A stretch of 64,000 nt of DNA from Verrucomicrobiaceae bacterium. Its GTDB lineage: Bacteria > Verrucomicrobiota > Verrucomicrobiia > Verrucomicrobiales > Verrucomicrobiaceae. The translations under genes and the position numbers were made by a program. The DNA is taken from NCBI GenBank assembly GCA_016795485.1, contig JAEUHM010000044.1:62001-126000 (forward strand). The letters are read 5' to 3'. Shown here one piece after another: positions 18,941-27,226 of this stretch. The notes beneath the pieces are model-generated. The model worked only from the letters and a program-made list of their open reading frames with translations, was not told the origin of the DNA and ran no database searches. Each line of letters starts with the position of its first letter. Position 1 is the first letter of the stretch.

Positions 18941-19040
18941 GGAGGAAGATCTAGGGGGCGCAGAGTCTAGCGCTTGAGCGGCCGAAGCCAAAACATTTCA
19001 GGAAAATCCTGAACGGACGGATCACCACCCCGCTAGCGAG

Positions 19041-19562
19041 TTACTGGATAGGATCTGGGCATACATCTCGCCTCTGGCACTGTCTGCACCGATTCCCGAG
19101 ATAGAGCTCATCGATGTCGTCCATTAACGTCTGAATGATGGACGTGTCGTCCGTCAGGATTCCGGCTTCAAAGTTGCGACGATGCTCGTTCTTTGGCCCA
19201 AGTCCGGCTCCAGTGAGGTTAGCACTGCCGACATATGCCCATTTTCCGTCCACGATAATGGTCTTCATGTGAACTCTTGGGCAGAGAACACGCTCAAAGT
19301 TGTCCGATATCAGTGAGGGAAATCGGTCAAAGTCTTCCCGGAATCGCGGACCGGGTTCCTTGGCATGAATAAGGCGAATCGTGACGCTGCTATCGATCAA
19401 CTCGGCGAGCACTCGAAGAAATGGCTCATATCTTCCACCAGGAGCCTCCACATACATGTCTTTGATGTCAGCCGTCACGATCCAAACGAATCGTGTAGCC
19501 TGTGGAATGATGTCCTTTACCAGTTTTTGATAGTGAGCCGAGTGCAGGAGAAGCTCGGTCAT
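19041..19562 (-). CDS. phospholipase D-like protein with a single HKD motif
   Basis: 173 residues, no signal peptide. One HKD motif: RVHMKTIIVDGKWAYVGSANLTGAG, i.e. H-x-K-x4-D followed by the GSANLT strand. A single motif means the active site would need a homodimer, as in Nuc-type endonucleases. The C-terminus carries three cysteines (CRQCQRRDVCP), possibly a small metal site. In NgoFVII/HsdR-like and DUF1669-like groups such single-HKD proteins act on DNA or phospholipid; which applies cannot be told. It lies 31 bases after the glycosyltransferase stop on the same strand. Confidence 0.82.
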   Translation of the reverse strand: MTELLLHSAHYQKLVKDIIPQATRFVWIVTADIKDMYVEAPGGRYEPFLRVLAELIDSSVTIRLIHAKEPGPRFREDFDRFPSLISDNFERVLCPRVHMKTIIVDGKWAYVGSANLTGAGLGPKNEHRRNFEAGILTDDTSIIQTLMDDIDELYLGNRCRQCQRRDVCPDPIQ

Positions 19563-19593
19563 CGCAGGACAGGCGTTTGCAGGGTGTGGAGCA

Positions 19594-20322
19594 TCACTTC
19601 GGCAACCACTTGCGCTCCGACCAGTTGCCCTGGATAAACCAGCGCTTCTTGGCTCCAGGATTGCGCTCTAGAAAGATGCGCTTGGCCTCGGCATAGCGAG
19701 CGTTGCTGTTCTGCTTTTCGTAGGTATCATCCATTGGGACGTTAGCATCGTAGTTGGGGTGCTCATGCGTCAGCACCACATCCCTTGCATCCACCGTGAC
19801 GCCGTCCTCGTACGCTCTAAAGCTAAACTCATCATCCGAGTAGACGCCTGTGTATGCCGGCGGCAAAAACCACCCCTGCTGCTCCATGCGCTTGCGATTG
19901 ACGATCGCCATGCACAGAAGGTCATCCTTCCGGTGGCCATCACTGATTACCAAGACCTTCGGTTTACTGAGTGAGCCCATCCGCTGCTCGAATACGACGT
20001 CCCAACCCTTTACCGGGACCCAATCATCACTCAATTGGACCAATATGTCCCCAGTGGCATGCTTTGCCGCTTCGTTCCAAGCGCCTACACAACCCAAACC
20101 TACTTGCTGGACGATCTTCGGTTGATAGTTGGCCAATGCCTCACAGCCTACGGTGTCGTCTGAATCTATAGCAAAAATGTGTTCGACCCGCTCTGGCATG
20201 AGGGCCATCGAAAGCCAGGTGTCCCTGCACTTGAGAGGGCGCTCAGGACGTCCTCGAGTGGCATGCAGCAAGGAAATGCGAACTGAGGGACGCTTGACGA
20301 GCCTGCGGAAAAAATCGATCAT
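19594..20322 (-). CDS. glycosyltransferase-like protein (GT-A fold)
   Basis: 242 residues. The start ISLLHATRGRPERPLKC is the family-2-like N-terminal strand in which the nucleotide base binds. HIFAIDSDDTV and the later DILVQLSDDWVP resemble the D-x-D region for metal-bound nucleotide sugar. YSDDEFSFRAYEDG is an acidic motif in the acceptor half. No membrane segment. The donor and acceptor are unknown. It starts 9 bases downstream of the ThuA stop, so is probably cotranscribed. Related PVC proteins are annotated only as glycosyltransferase family protein. Confidence 0.75.
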   Translation of the reverse strand: MIDFFRRLVKRPSVRISLLHATRGRPERPLKCRDTWLSMALMPERVEHIFAIDSDDTVGCEALANYQPKIVQQVGLGCVGAWNEAAKHATGDILVQLSDDWVPVKGWDVVFEQRMGSLSKPKVLVISDGHRKDDLLCMAIVNRKRMEQQGWFLPPAYTGVYSDDEFSFRAYEDGVTVDARDVVLTHEHPNYDANVPMDDTYEKQNSNARYAEAKRIFLERNPGAKKRWFIQGNWSERKWLPK

Positions 20323-20331
20323 CGTTCAGCC

Positions 20332-21273
20332 TCAAGCCGCTTTCTTTTTCGCTGCTTTCTTCGGAGCAGGCGGTGGCGTTTCTACGTAGGGTGGGTTTAC
20401 CACAGCTTCGGGTGCAGTGTTCTTTAAGTTGGGCGTCACATCGGCATCTACTTCTTTGAGCGCCCAACGCAATCCGCCGACGAGGATCTGCTGGAACAGT
20501 GGGTTCGTCCACACGTCTTCGCGGTGTCCCATTGCCGTGTAAAACACCCTGCCCTGACCTTCCATACGTGCCCAGGTCGTTGGATACGGCGGACGCTGAT
20601 ACTCCGTTCCCTTCATGGCTGGTGCGTCTATCACGCTGAGTACGTGAATGTCAGGGCGGAAGTCTTTTAGAGAATACCACTCCTCCTCCAATACATACTC
20701 GGCACCGATGCCCTCAAAGCCCGGAAACTTGGGGTCAATCACTCGATTAGCGGCCTTCTGTTGGGCTCCGTGCTTGATGAACTCAGCTCCGAGCACCTTG
20801 ACATAAGGGTCGGCCATGTCGCCAAAGTTCCGAAACCGATCCGGGCCTTTCTTTGCCTCATTGTTGGTATGGAAAGTGTCACTGGCGGAATGGGAACCGA
20901 CAAATCCTCTTCCACTCCTCACATAGTCAAAGAGTGCCTGCTTGCCTTCAGGCGTCATGGGAGGATTTTGGTCGGTACCTGGCTCTAGGAGGTTGCCGGT
21001 GGTGTAGAAAAACACGGCATCAAACTGATCAAGATACTCCTTTGAAAACTTGGAGCCATCCTTTGAGAAGGTGAACTCCCAGCCATGTTTCTCTCCAAGT
21101 TCCTGAAGGACTTTCTCCGAGTGGCTCGGCTGACCTTTTTTCCAAGAAATCACAGAGTGCTCAAAGCCACTCGATTTGGTGAAATACAGAATCTTCTTTT
21201 TGGCCGGGGTTTGGGCGACGATCGCGGCGGCTAGCGCGAGAAGAAGAAATAGAGGTACGGAGATGGCTTTCAT
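20332..21273 (-). CDS. secreted ThuA-like domain protein
   Basis: 313 residues with a signal peptide (~1-20, ending AAAIVAQ). The ThuA-like fold (class I glutamine amidotransferase-like) covers ~27-265: ILYFTKSSGFEH, FDAVFFYTTGN, FVRSGRGFVGSHSASDTFH (GFVG.H.A.D is the family hallmark), and late GRVFYTAMGHREDVW. ThuA relates to trehalose/sugar utilisation; PVC genomes carry many secreted copies, usually with dehydrogenase-like proteins. The C-terminal ~45 residues are Pro/Ala/Lys-rich (ending KKAAKKKAA) and look disordered. It is the first gene of the minus-strand block, with 170 bases separating it from the divergent cluster at 21.4 kb. Confidence 0.9.
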   Translation of the reverse strand: MKAISVPLFLLLALAAAIVAQTPAKKKILYFTKSSGFEHSVISWKKGQPSHSEKVLQELGEKHGWEFTFSKDGSKFSKEYLDQFDAVFFYTTGNLLEPGTDQNPPMTPEGKQALFDYVRSGRGFVGSHSASDTFHTNNEAKKGPDRFRNFGDMADPYVKVLGAEFIKHGAQQKAANRVIDPKFPGFEGIGAEYVLEEEWYSLKDFRPDIHVLSVIDAPAMKGTEYQRPPYPTTWARMEGQGRVFYTAMGHREDVWTNPLFQQILVGGLRWALKEVDADVTPNLKNTAPEAVVNPPYVETPPPAPKKAAKKKAA

Positions 21274-21445
21274 CGAAGAGCGGCCATCATAGACCTAAGG
21301 CCGAAATGGCCAAGTGCGGATTTTGGCTTGCTTGGGCCGATTTAATTAGCCATTCTTAATGATCAAGGGATATTCCGTTTGAAAAATCCATCATATAGTA
21401 GAACTTTCACAAAATAGAACCCTCACCCTCGCCTCTCCCTCACTT

Positions 21446-23836
21446 ATGGCTTTCCAGGTCCAATCTCCATTCTTGCCCGGATCTGAGGGCGGCTCAGCCG
21501 GCTTAGCTGAACCACCCGCGCCACACGCGAGCCTTCCAGGAGGTGGAAGCCCATTCTTTTTTGGTGCTAATGTATCACCATCAGCACCTCCTTCCCCGAG
21601 CGCAGAGCCATCTCCATTTACCTCGGCACCTTCACCTTTCCAGGCAACACCTCCAGCTTCACAAGGATCACAGTTTTTTGGTGGGCACAGTCCTCAAAGC
21701 GCCGGTGGCCCTCCACCGATGAGTGGAGGTTCTCCATTTTCCTCTGATCCAAGCTCTGGCGGGATCACGGTAGGTGATCTGCTCCCGTCTCTGCCACCAG
21801 ACTTAGCCCGCGTCCAAGGGGTTCTTCCCTCTCAACCGGTGGCACTATCTCCACAAGTTGTGGAAAACGCGATTAACACCGGCAGCTTTGCCGTGCCACT
21901 ATTTGAAGTGTATCGGGTATGTCCTGCGCTGTTCCAAACCCCGGTCTCGCCGGCAGACCCTAGATCAGTTGCCCTGCCCGCCTCCTTCATGGCCAAGCAT
22001 CGGCCAGCAAGTCCAGCTCCCGCGATTCACCAAGCACCGAGTCCGTCTCCGTTCAGTGTTGCCCCCGCTGGACATGGACAAGCGCCGACTGGAACACCCG
22101 CACAAGGATTTGGAGGAAGTGCCCACAGCGCGCCCCAGGGTTCATCTCCGTTCACGGCTTTTCAGCCACCCGAGGCTCAAAACTTCTCCACAGAGCCCAC
22201 CAGCAAACCGATTGGAATGCTTCCACCTCGTCGCCCAGACGGAGTGCCTCCGGCGATTCCTACCCAAAATGACTTTGCAGCTCCTGCTTCACTTCAGTTG
22301 CCGGACTCAGGCTGGCAGCCACCCGCGTCACCCGCACCTGCTCCAGCAAATCCACCTACGGCGCCAAGTCCATTCTCAGTATCGTTTGGCCCACCAGACC
22401 TTGGACTCCCACCAGCATCCACGCCGCCAAACCCAGCTTCACAGGCACCACTAGGTCAGCCACACAGCTCTTTCATCCAGCCGACTCCAGGATTGTCTCC
22501 GTCTGCGTTTTCCGTACCGGGATCAAACCCGAAAACGATCAGCATCCAGCCGGGATCACCTCCACCTGGGTTCGTATCGGCCACTCCGCCTCCGAGCCAG
22601 CCTCAACTTCCAAGTCAACCTGCCCCGTTTCAACCTCAGGCACTGGTAACGCCATTTGGCCCGCCTGCGGCCATCCAAAGTGCAGCACCAAACCCTACCC
22701 CCAATCCTGGCACCTTTTTCGTTCCCAACACCGCCAGTCCTCAGCCTGCTCCAGCATCACGCCCGCTGAATGCCCCCTCGTCTGCTGAGACAGTAGAGCT
22801 TTCTCTCTCTTCCATCGTAAAGGGCCACAGCCCACAAGAACTTGGGTTTGATCCTAATTTCATCCCGGCCTGGATCATGACGAAAATCTCTTCGTCGTTG
22901 GTCAGGCAGTCCTCTGGTGGAGAGGTCAAAGTGGATCTTGGAACCATCATTGATGGCACCGACGAGAGTTTCCGCCCGGTGATAGCTCATGGCAGACGGG
23001 ACTTTAGACTCACGCTGCCCGTCAATGAGGTCTTCCACGCGCTCCCGCAGGTCAACCCGCAAACTGCAAGCGCCGAGAACGCCATCCGCCCGCTTTCGCG
23101 GCCGCTGAGTGCGACACTGACGGCTCTCTCAAAGCCAGTGATGCCCGCAACACCGCCTGCAGGTCCGATTTCCCGCCCGCTCAATGCACCAGGTTCATTT
23201 GTCATGCCTTCATCGGCAGAGACCCCTCCTGGAACCTGGCAGCCATCGACTTTCCCATCATTCCCAAGCCCTACTCCAGAGCCTCCAGCTCCGTTTGATC
23301 CGAAACTACCCGCTATTCCATCTTTTGGAAGTGAGGCCTTCAAGTCAGACTTCGGCACCAGTTTTTCTGCTCCACCCGCACAGCCGACCAGCAAGCCCCT
23401 GATGGCGCCATCACAGGGAGCACTGGCCTCGCTAGCCATGCATCCGGTTGCTCATGAACAGATGATGCTCAGAGCCCTGTTAGGTGTAGCCGGGCCGCTT
23501 GACCGCCAAGGAGCCGTGCATGCCCTCGCCCAGCAACCAGGAGTTCATTCGTGCTTCGTGGCGCATAGCGATCAAGTTGCCAAGGCCGGAGCCTCAACCC
23601 CCAGTTCAGCAGACTTCCAAAACCAAGCTGGTGAGCTAGCCAAGGGCGCTCGTGCCCTAGCTGCTGTTTTCGGCATGTCTCCCGGTGAGCCGTTCGGGCT
23701 GAGCTTCAAGGGACAGCATGTCAGTTTTGCCTTTCACGGACCCGTAGAAGTCGGCGTCCTTCATCAACCCGGGGAACCAGCCCCAGGACTGCGGGAAAAA
23801 CTTGGCGGCATCGCCAAGGAACTTGCCGTCCTTTAG
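21446..23836 (+). CDS. proline-rich scaffold-like protein with two repeated modules and a roadblock-like C-terminus
   Basis: 796 residues, no signal peptide. Most of the chain is Pro/Ser/Ala-rich and probably disordered, with recurring SPF, SRPL and TSKP words. Two folded ~80-residue modules stand out, at ~108-180 and ~450-535. They align with each other (GDLLPSLPPDL... against SSIVKGHSPQEL..., then FAVPLFEVYRVCP against VKVDLGTIIDG), and a DFRLTLPVNEVFHALP strand follows the second. The last ~125 residues (from MRALLGVAGPLDRQGAVHAL) resemble a roadblock/LC7 fold: helix, GVHSCFVAHSDQVAKAG, long helix, FKGQHVSFAF. Position right before the GTPase suggests a cytoplasmic scaffold that binds it. 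The family is not one I can name. Confidence 0.72.
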   Translation: MAFQVQSPFLPGSEGGSAGLAEPPAPHASLPGGGSPFFFGANVSPSAPPSPSAEPSPFTSAPSPFQATPPASQGSQFFGGHSPQSAGGPPPMSGGSPFSSDPSSGGITVGDLLPSLPPDLARVQGVLPSQPVALSPQVVENAINTGSFAVPLFEVYRVCPALFQTPVSPADPRSVALPASFMAKHRPASPAPAIHQAPSPSPFSVAPAGHGQAPTGTPAQGFGGSAHSAPQGSSPFTAFQPPEAQNFSTEPTSKPIGMLPPRRPDGVPPAIPTQNDFAAPASLQLPDSGWQPPASPAPAPANPPTAPSPFSVSFGPPDLGLPPASTPPNPASQAPLGQPHSSFIQPTPGLSPSAFSVPGSNPKTISIQPGSPPPGFVSATPPPSQPQLPSQPAPFQPQALVTPFGPPAAIQSAAPNPTPNPGTFFVPNTASPQPAPASRPLNAPSSAETVELSLSSIVKGHSPQELGFDPNFIPAWIMTKISSSLVRQSSGGEVKVDLGTIIDGTDESFRPVIAHGRRDFRLTLPVNEVFHALPQVNPQTASAENAIRPLSRPLSATLTALSKPVMPATPPAGPISRPLNAPGSFVMPSSAETPPGTWQPSTFPSFPSPTPEPPAPFDPKLPAIPSFGSEAFKSDFGTSFSAPPAQPTSKPLMAPSQGALASLAMHPVAHEQMMLRALLGVAGPLDRQGAVHALAQQPGVHSCFVAHSDQVAKAGASTPSSADFQNQAGELAKGARALAAVFGMSPGEPFGLSFKGQHVSFAFHGPVEVGVLHQPGEPAPGLREKLGGIAKELAVL

Positions 23837-23881
23837 TCCAAAGCGGGCCGGCCCGGTCTTAACCTCCATGAAGCCTCTGCC

Positions 23882-24568
23882 ATGCCAGCTTTGAGAAGAC
23901 AGGAGAATCTGATTTGCTTCAAGATCGTGTACTGTGGCTGTAGCCTCAGCGGGAAGAGCACCAATCTCTCCCAAGTGTATCAACGACTGGAACCTAGCAC
24001 GGGAAAAATGAGCACGCACACCGCAGGTCCGGACCGCACCATTTTGCTAGAGTTTGAGGCATCGGGATTTGAACTCATACCCGATTACGGGACGGCATTT
24101 CAGTTGTGCACGGTGCCTGGACAGGCCGTCTACTCGGCTACGACAACCCTACTCTTGCGCAACGCTGATGCTGTCGTGTTCGTGGTCGACTCGCAGACAG
24201 ACCGCCAAGCAGAAAACTTGAAGGCGTGGCAGAACCTCGAAAGGGCTATCAAGCATGCTGGACTCGCCTATGCCGATTTGCCGCTCATATTGCAGTACAA
24301 CAAGCGCGATCTGCCAACTGCTGCGCCCATCGACTACTTGGAGTATCTGTTTAACCACCGGCCAAGCAAGTTCCTGAGCATTGAGAGTGATGCAGTTGCA
24401 GGGCGCAACGTCATGGCCACGCTCAATGCCGCCTGCCAAGGAGCCGTTTTATCATTCCAGCATCAGTCAGTGGCTGGTGACCTTCCTCAGGAAGCCCCTT
24501 CGGCGTCAGCGTCATTCCTGTCAGCTGAGGATCAGATCCAAAGCCCTCATCTATCGGTGCTTGCCTAA
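23882..24568 (+). CDS. MglA-like Ras-superfamily GTPase
   Basis: 228 residues. Small GTPase of the MglA branch: P-loop GCSLSGKST (residues 19-27) after KIVYC, the GPDRTILLEF strand as in MglA, TVPGQAVYSATTTLLLR where the usual DTAGQ is replaced by TVPGQ (a feature of MglA), VVFVVDSQ, and base-specificity motif NKRD (140-143) in LILQYNKRDLP. The C-terminal ~45 residues are Ser/Gln-rich and beyond the fold. MglA sets front-rear polarity in Myxococcus and recruits the gliding motor; roadblock proteins (MglB) act as its GAP. Here roadblock-type proteins are encoded on both sides, with gaps of 45 and 17 bases. Confidence 0.9.
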   Translation: MPALRRQENLICFKIVYCGCSLSGKSTNLSQVYQRLEPSTGKMSTHTAGPDRTILLEFEASGFELIPDYGTAFQLCTVPGQAVYSATTTLLLRNADAVVFVVDSQTDRQAENLKAWQNLERAIKHAGLAYADLPLILQYNKRDLPTAAPIDYLEYLFNHRPSKFLSIESDAVAGRNVMATLNAACQGAVLSFQHQSVAGDLPQEAPSASASFLSAEDQIQSPHLSVLA

Positions 24569-24585
24569 CACTACTCCTCAAATCC

Positions 24586-25128
24586 ATGCCCGTTGCATTC
24601 TCCATCCGTCCCGAGCAGGCCCAGCAGGCCATGGAACAGCTACTAAAAATAGCCGACGTTCGTCACGTGGCTATCGTTGACGCCATCGGACTCTGTCTAG
24701 CACACGCAGGCAAGGAACCCGTGTCCAAAACGATGCTGAACGACTGGACAGTGGTAGCGCGCTCAACCTTTGCCGCCAACGATCAGTTGGGACAACGCAG
24801 TGGCGCTGGCCCTTGCGTCTCAGCTCTCAGTGAGCATCGCGAGGGCGGCACGCTCATGAGAGTCGTGGCCGGAGGAATGCTGCTCATTACTCAATATGGC
24901 CCGCGGACCCCAGTCTCAGAACTTCAGCAGATGGTTACCGAAGTGGCACAAATCCTGCCAACCACGGTAGAGATTAAACCCCCATCTCCCATTGCTGCCC
25001 CTGTCCCCCCAGTTTCTTCTCTCAAGCCAGACGTGCCCGCTCCGTCGGGACGACCAGACACCCATCACGATCGCCGCCAGCAGCACGCCCCTGTCTTGGA
25101 TGCGGAAATGGTGGAGACCCGCAGTTGA
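24586..25128 (+). CDS. roadblock/LC7 domain protein (MglB-like)
   Basis: 180 residues. The roadblock/LC7 fold covers ~1-125: helix AQQAMEQLLKIADV, strands HVAIVDAIGLCLAHAG, a long helix with the TFAANDQLGQRSG region, strands TLMRVVAGGMLLITQYG, and a last helix VSELQQMVTEVAQIL. Residues ~130-180 are a Pro-rich tail. Such domains dimerise and bind small GTPases, so the protein is the natural partner of the MglA-like GTPase 17 bases upstream. The 146 bases between its stop and exbB stay open in another frame that ends inside the exbB start, which could mean a longer tail lost by a frameshift (see findings). Confidence 0.85.
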   Translation: MPVAFSIRPEQAQQAMEQLLKIADVRHVAIVDAIGLCLAHAGKEPVSKTMLNDWTVVARSTFAANDQLGQRSGAGPCVSALSEHREGGTLMRVVAGGMLLITQYGPRTPVSELQQMVTEVAQILPTTVEIKPPSPIAAPVPPVSSLKPDVPAPSGRPDTHHDRRQQHAPVLDAEMVETRS

Positions 25129-25274
25129 AAGACTCTCGCTAGAGAAAATCGACAGTTTACAACCCCAAACACCTCCTGATAGTCTCGCCACAGCCCTGGT
25201 CGAGGTGACTAGGCGACCCGGACCATTCCGGGCCACAACATTTCCAACCAACCACAGCTCAACGATCAAACGTC

Positions 25275-26006
25275 ATGGATGAACTCATCGGTAGAGGCGG
25301 ACCGCTCGTATGGCTGCTGCTAGGCAGCTTGGTCATCGCCGTAACCGTCTTTCTGGAGCGCCTTTTCTATTACCACCGCTCCAGCATGAACACCGCAGAG
25401 TTCATCTCAGGCATTGCGAGTCTGATTCGGCGCAAAAACTACGCTGAAGCCATGCAGGAATGCGTTGCCACCCGCGTGCCCGTGGGGCGTGTCATGCATG
25501 CCGTCCTGCTTCGCCATCATGCGCCTCGGGAACATTTGAAAGAGATCGCCCAAGAAGCAGGCCAATTGGAAGTGCCTCGCCTTGAGAACCACCTCATGAT
25601 CATCAGTGCAGTGGCGCATGGAGCCCCCCTCATCGGCTTGCTTGGCACCATGGTGGGTTTGCTGGACAGCTTTACGGGATTGAGTGCAGGTTCGCTTGCT
25701 GCGACACCTGCCGATGTAGCCCGAGGCGTATACAATGGTCTCACCATGGCCGCTCTGGGCATCGGAGTGGCCATTCCTGCCTACATCTTTCACTCCTACC
25801 TTGTAGCTAAAGCCCGCTATCTCATGCATGACATTGAGCGCGCGGGAGTGGAGGTCATCAATCTCATCGAAGACTCCCGTGTCGATAACTCCCGCATCGT
25901 GTCATTCGCCACCCCACAGGAATCTCCCGTCAGCAACATCATCGAAGCTACTCCAGAACTGAAGTCCCGCTCGGCTGGCTCCAAGGGACGTAGCAACAGA
26001 CCTTGA
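25275..26006 (+). CDS. MotA/TolQ/ExbB proton channel family protein
   Basis: 243 residues. Three membrane helices as in ExbB/TolQ: ~8-27 (GGPLVWLLLGSLVIAVTVFL followed by ERL), ~110-135 (ISAVAHGAPLIGLLGTMVGLL, where LLGTVxGL is the family signature), and ~150-178 (NGLTMAALGIGVAIPAYIFHSYL, with the conserved A.G..VAIPA). A cytoplasmic loop lies between helices 1 and 2 and a polar tail follows. ExbB pentamers form a proton-driven stator with ExbD. The exbD and TonB-like genes follow directly, so this is a complete motor unit linked to the upstream GTPase cluster. Confidence 0.92.
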   Translation: MDELIGRGGPLVWLLLGSLVIAVTVFLERLFYYHRSSMNTAEFISGIASLIRRKNYAEAMQECVATRVPVGRVMHAVLLRHHAPREHLKEIAQEAGQLEVPRLENHLMIISAVAHGAPLIGLLGTMVGLLDSFTGLSAGSLAATPADVARGVYNGLTMAALGIGVAIPAYIFHSYLVAKARYLMHDIERAGVEVINLIEDSRVDNSRIVSFATPQESPVSNIIEATPELKSRSAGSKGRSNRP

Positions 26007-26024
26007 TCGGGGTTCTTCCCGGCG

Positions 26025-26432
26025 ATGAAACTCATCAGCCATCTCCAACCTGCTGGACCAGGGCTCTACGTGGCACCGCTCATCAATGCGGTCATCCTGC
26101 TGCTGGTCTTTTTCTTCCTCGGCTCATCGTTCATCATTCAATCCGGTGTCCCCGTAGCCCTTCCCTCTGCCCCCTCCCGCCTCGTGGGTTTTGATCGTGC
26201 GGACATCGTCACCATCTCAGCAGCTCCGAGTTCCAAAATCTACCTCAACGGCCATCAGACCAGCCTCGATTCCCTTTTGCAGAAGCTCGATGAAGGGGAA
26301 TCCAGGCTCAAGCGCGTGGTGATCTATGCGGACCAGCAGGCTCCGTATGGACGTGTGATGGAAGTCAGCAGCCTGCTCATGACGGCCGGATTTGAGACGG
26401 CGTTCGGCACCACCCCGGCCGCTGCTCCATGA
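26025..26432 (+). CDS. ExbD/TolR family protein lacking the membrane aspartate
   Basis: 135 residues: short cytoplasmic N-terminus, one membrane helix (~18-40, VAPLINAVILLLVFFFL), then a periplasmic ExbD fold (~60-130: VTISAAPSSKIYLNG, KRVVIYADQQAPYGRVMEV, LLMTAGFETAFGT). In ExbD/TolR the helix usually reads PLxDVxxxLLxxF and the Asp carries protons; here the matching residue is Asn (PLINAV). The protein therefore may not be proton-driven alone, or belongs to a diverged PVC branch. It overlaps the following gene by 4 bases (ATGA). Confidence 0.87.
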   Translation: MKLISHLQPAGPGLYVAPLINAVILLLVFFFLGSSFIIQSGVPVALPSAPSRLVGFDRADIVTISAAPSSKIYLNGHQTSLDSLLQKLDEGESRLKRVVIYADQQAPYGRVMEVSSLLMTAGFETAFGTTPAAAP

Positions 26433-27226
26433 GCAAGTCTCCCTCCCAGCCCCCTACCGGACAACCCTCAGAGGATTTCAGCCCAAGGCTCATCTTTGAT
26501 TGGTTTCGGCCAAGCCGCAGGACTACTTGGGTGGCGTTCTGTGCGGTCGTTGCCATCGGCATGCTTGCTGGAGTGTCCATGTTCTTTCGCGTCACCAAGG
26601 CCGAATGGAGAAATCAACTCCCCAACACCCACACCGTCGTCTTGTTGGATCCCTCGTCTCCCACAGCCGCCAGCATCCTCAACCGTGCAGCGAATGTCAG
26701 TGCGCTAGCGCTTGGCAGACGCAGCGAGGGCGATCTTGAGCCGCAAATGGCCGAGATGATGCCCGTTTTCCAGCCGGGCTTCAAAAGCTACGACTACCGT
26801 CTTAAGGACCTGCCAGAGCCTCCTGTGGTGCAGAGCAATCCGACCTGGATGACCGCTAGCAGCCCGCCCCTGCCCTCGCGGCCTGAGCTGTCTAGCCTTC
26901 CTGAGCGATCCACCACGGTGCAGGCGGTCGATTATCAAATTGCCGTCAAGCCAGGCCCACTCCTGGTGTCCCGGTTCAAACATTCACCGTCGAAACCTGC
27001 AAGAGTCGAGGGCATCGACCTCAACACCTTGGTCTTCCGAACCGCTGTGGCTGAAAATGGCAGGGTGTTGGTGTCCTTGCCGCTCCACCACACCTCAGAT
27101 CAGGCAAAAGCCGTTGAGGCTCTTCGCCAAATGATTGCACAGGTCAGATTTGCCTCCGCACCGGCTACCGGAGTTGTCTGGGAAGACTTGCGCTTTGGCT
27201 GGGAAGTGTCATCCAAGACCAAATGA
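26429..27226 (+). CDS. TonB-like periplasmic transducer, inferred
   Basis: 265 residues. Topology is that of TonB: a cytoplasmic N-terminus (~1-30), one membrane helix (~31-52, TTWVAFCAVVAIGMLAGVSMFF), a proline-rich periplasmic stretch (~100-165) and a compact C-terminal domain (~185-265) containing TLVFRTAVAENGRVLVSLPL, a helix AVEALRQMIAQVRF and a final strand VWEDLRFGWEV. The order strand-(x)NGRV-helix-strand resembles the TonB/TolA C-terminal fold, though sequence identity to named families is not evident. Four-base overlaps with exbD and with the zinc-ribbon gene show tight coupling. It could instead be a motor-specific linker. Confidence 0.65.
   Translation: MSKSPSQPPTGQPSEDFSPRLIFDWFRPSRRTTWVAFCAVVAIGMLAGVSMFFRVTKAEWRNQLPNTHTVVLLDPSSPTAASILNRAANVSALALGRRSEGDLEPQMAEMMPVFQPGFKSYDYRLKDLPEPPVVQSNPTWMTASSPPLPSRPELSSLPERSTTVQAVDYQIAVKPGPLLVSRFKHSPSKPARVEGIDLNTLVFRTAVAENGRVLVSLPLHHTSDQAKAVEALRQMIAQVRFASAPATGVVWEDLRFGWEVSSKTK

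Noticed and set aside
18990-19010. terminator (TTCAGGAAAATCCTGAA)
   Set aside because: The stem is short and AT-flanked, without a T-tract at the right distance from any gene end; it sits upstream of the nrnA start.
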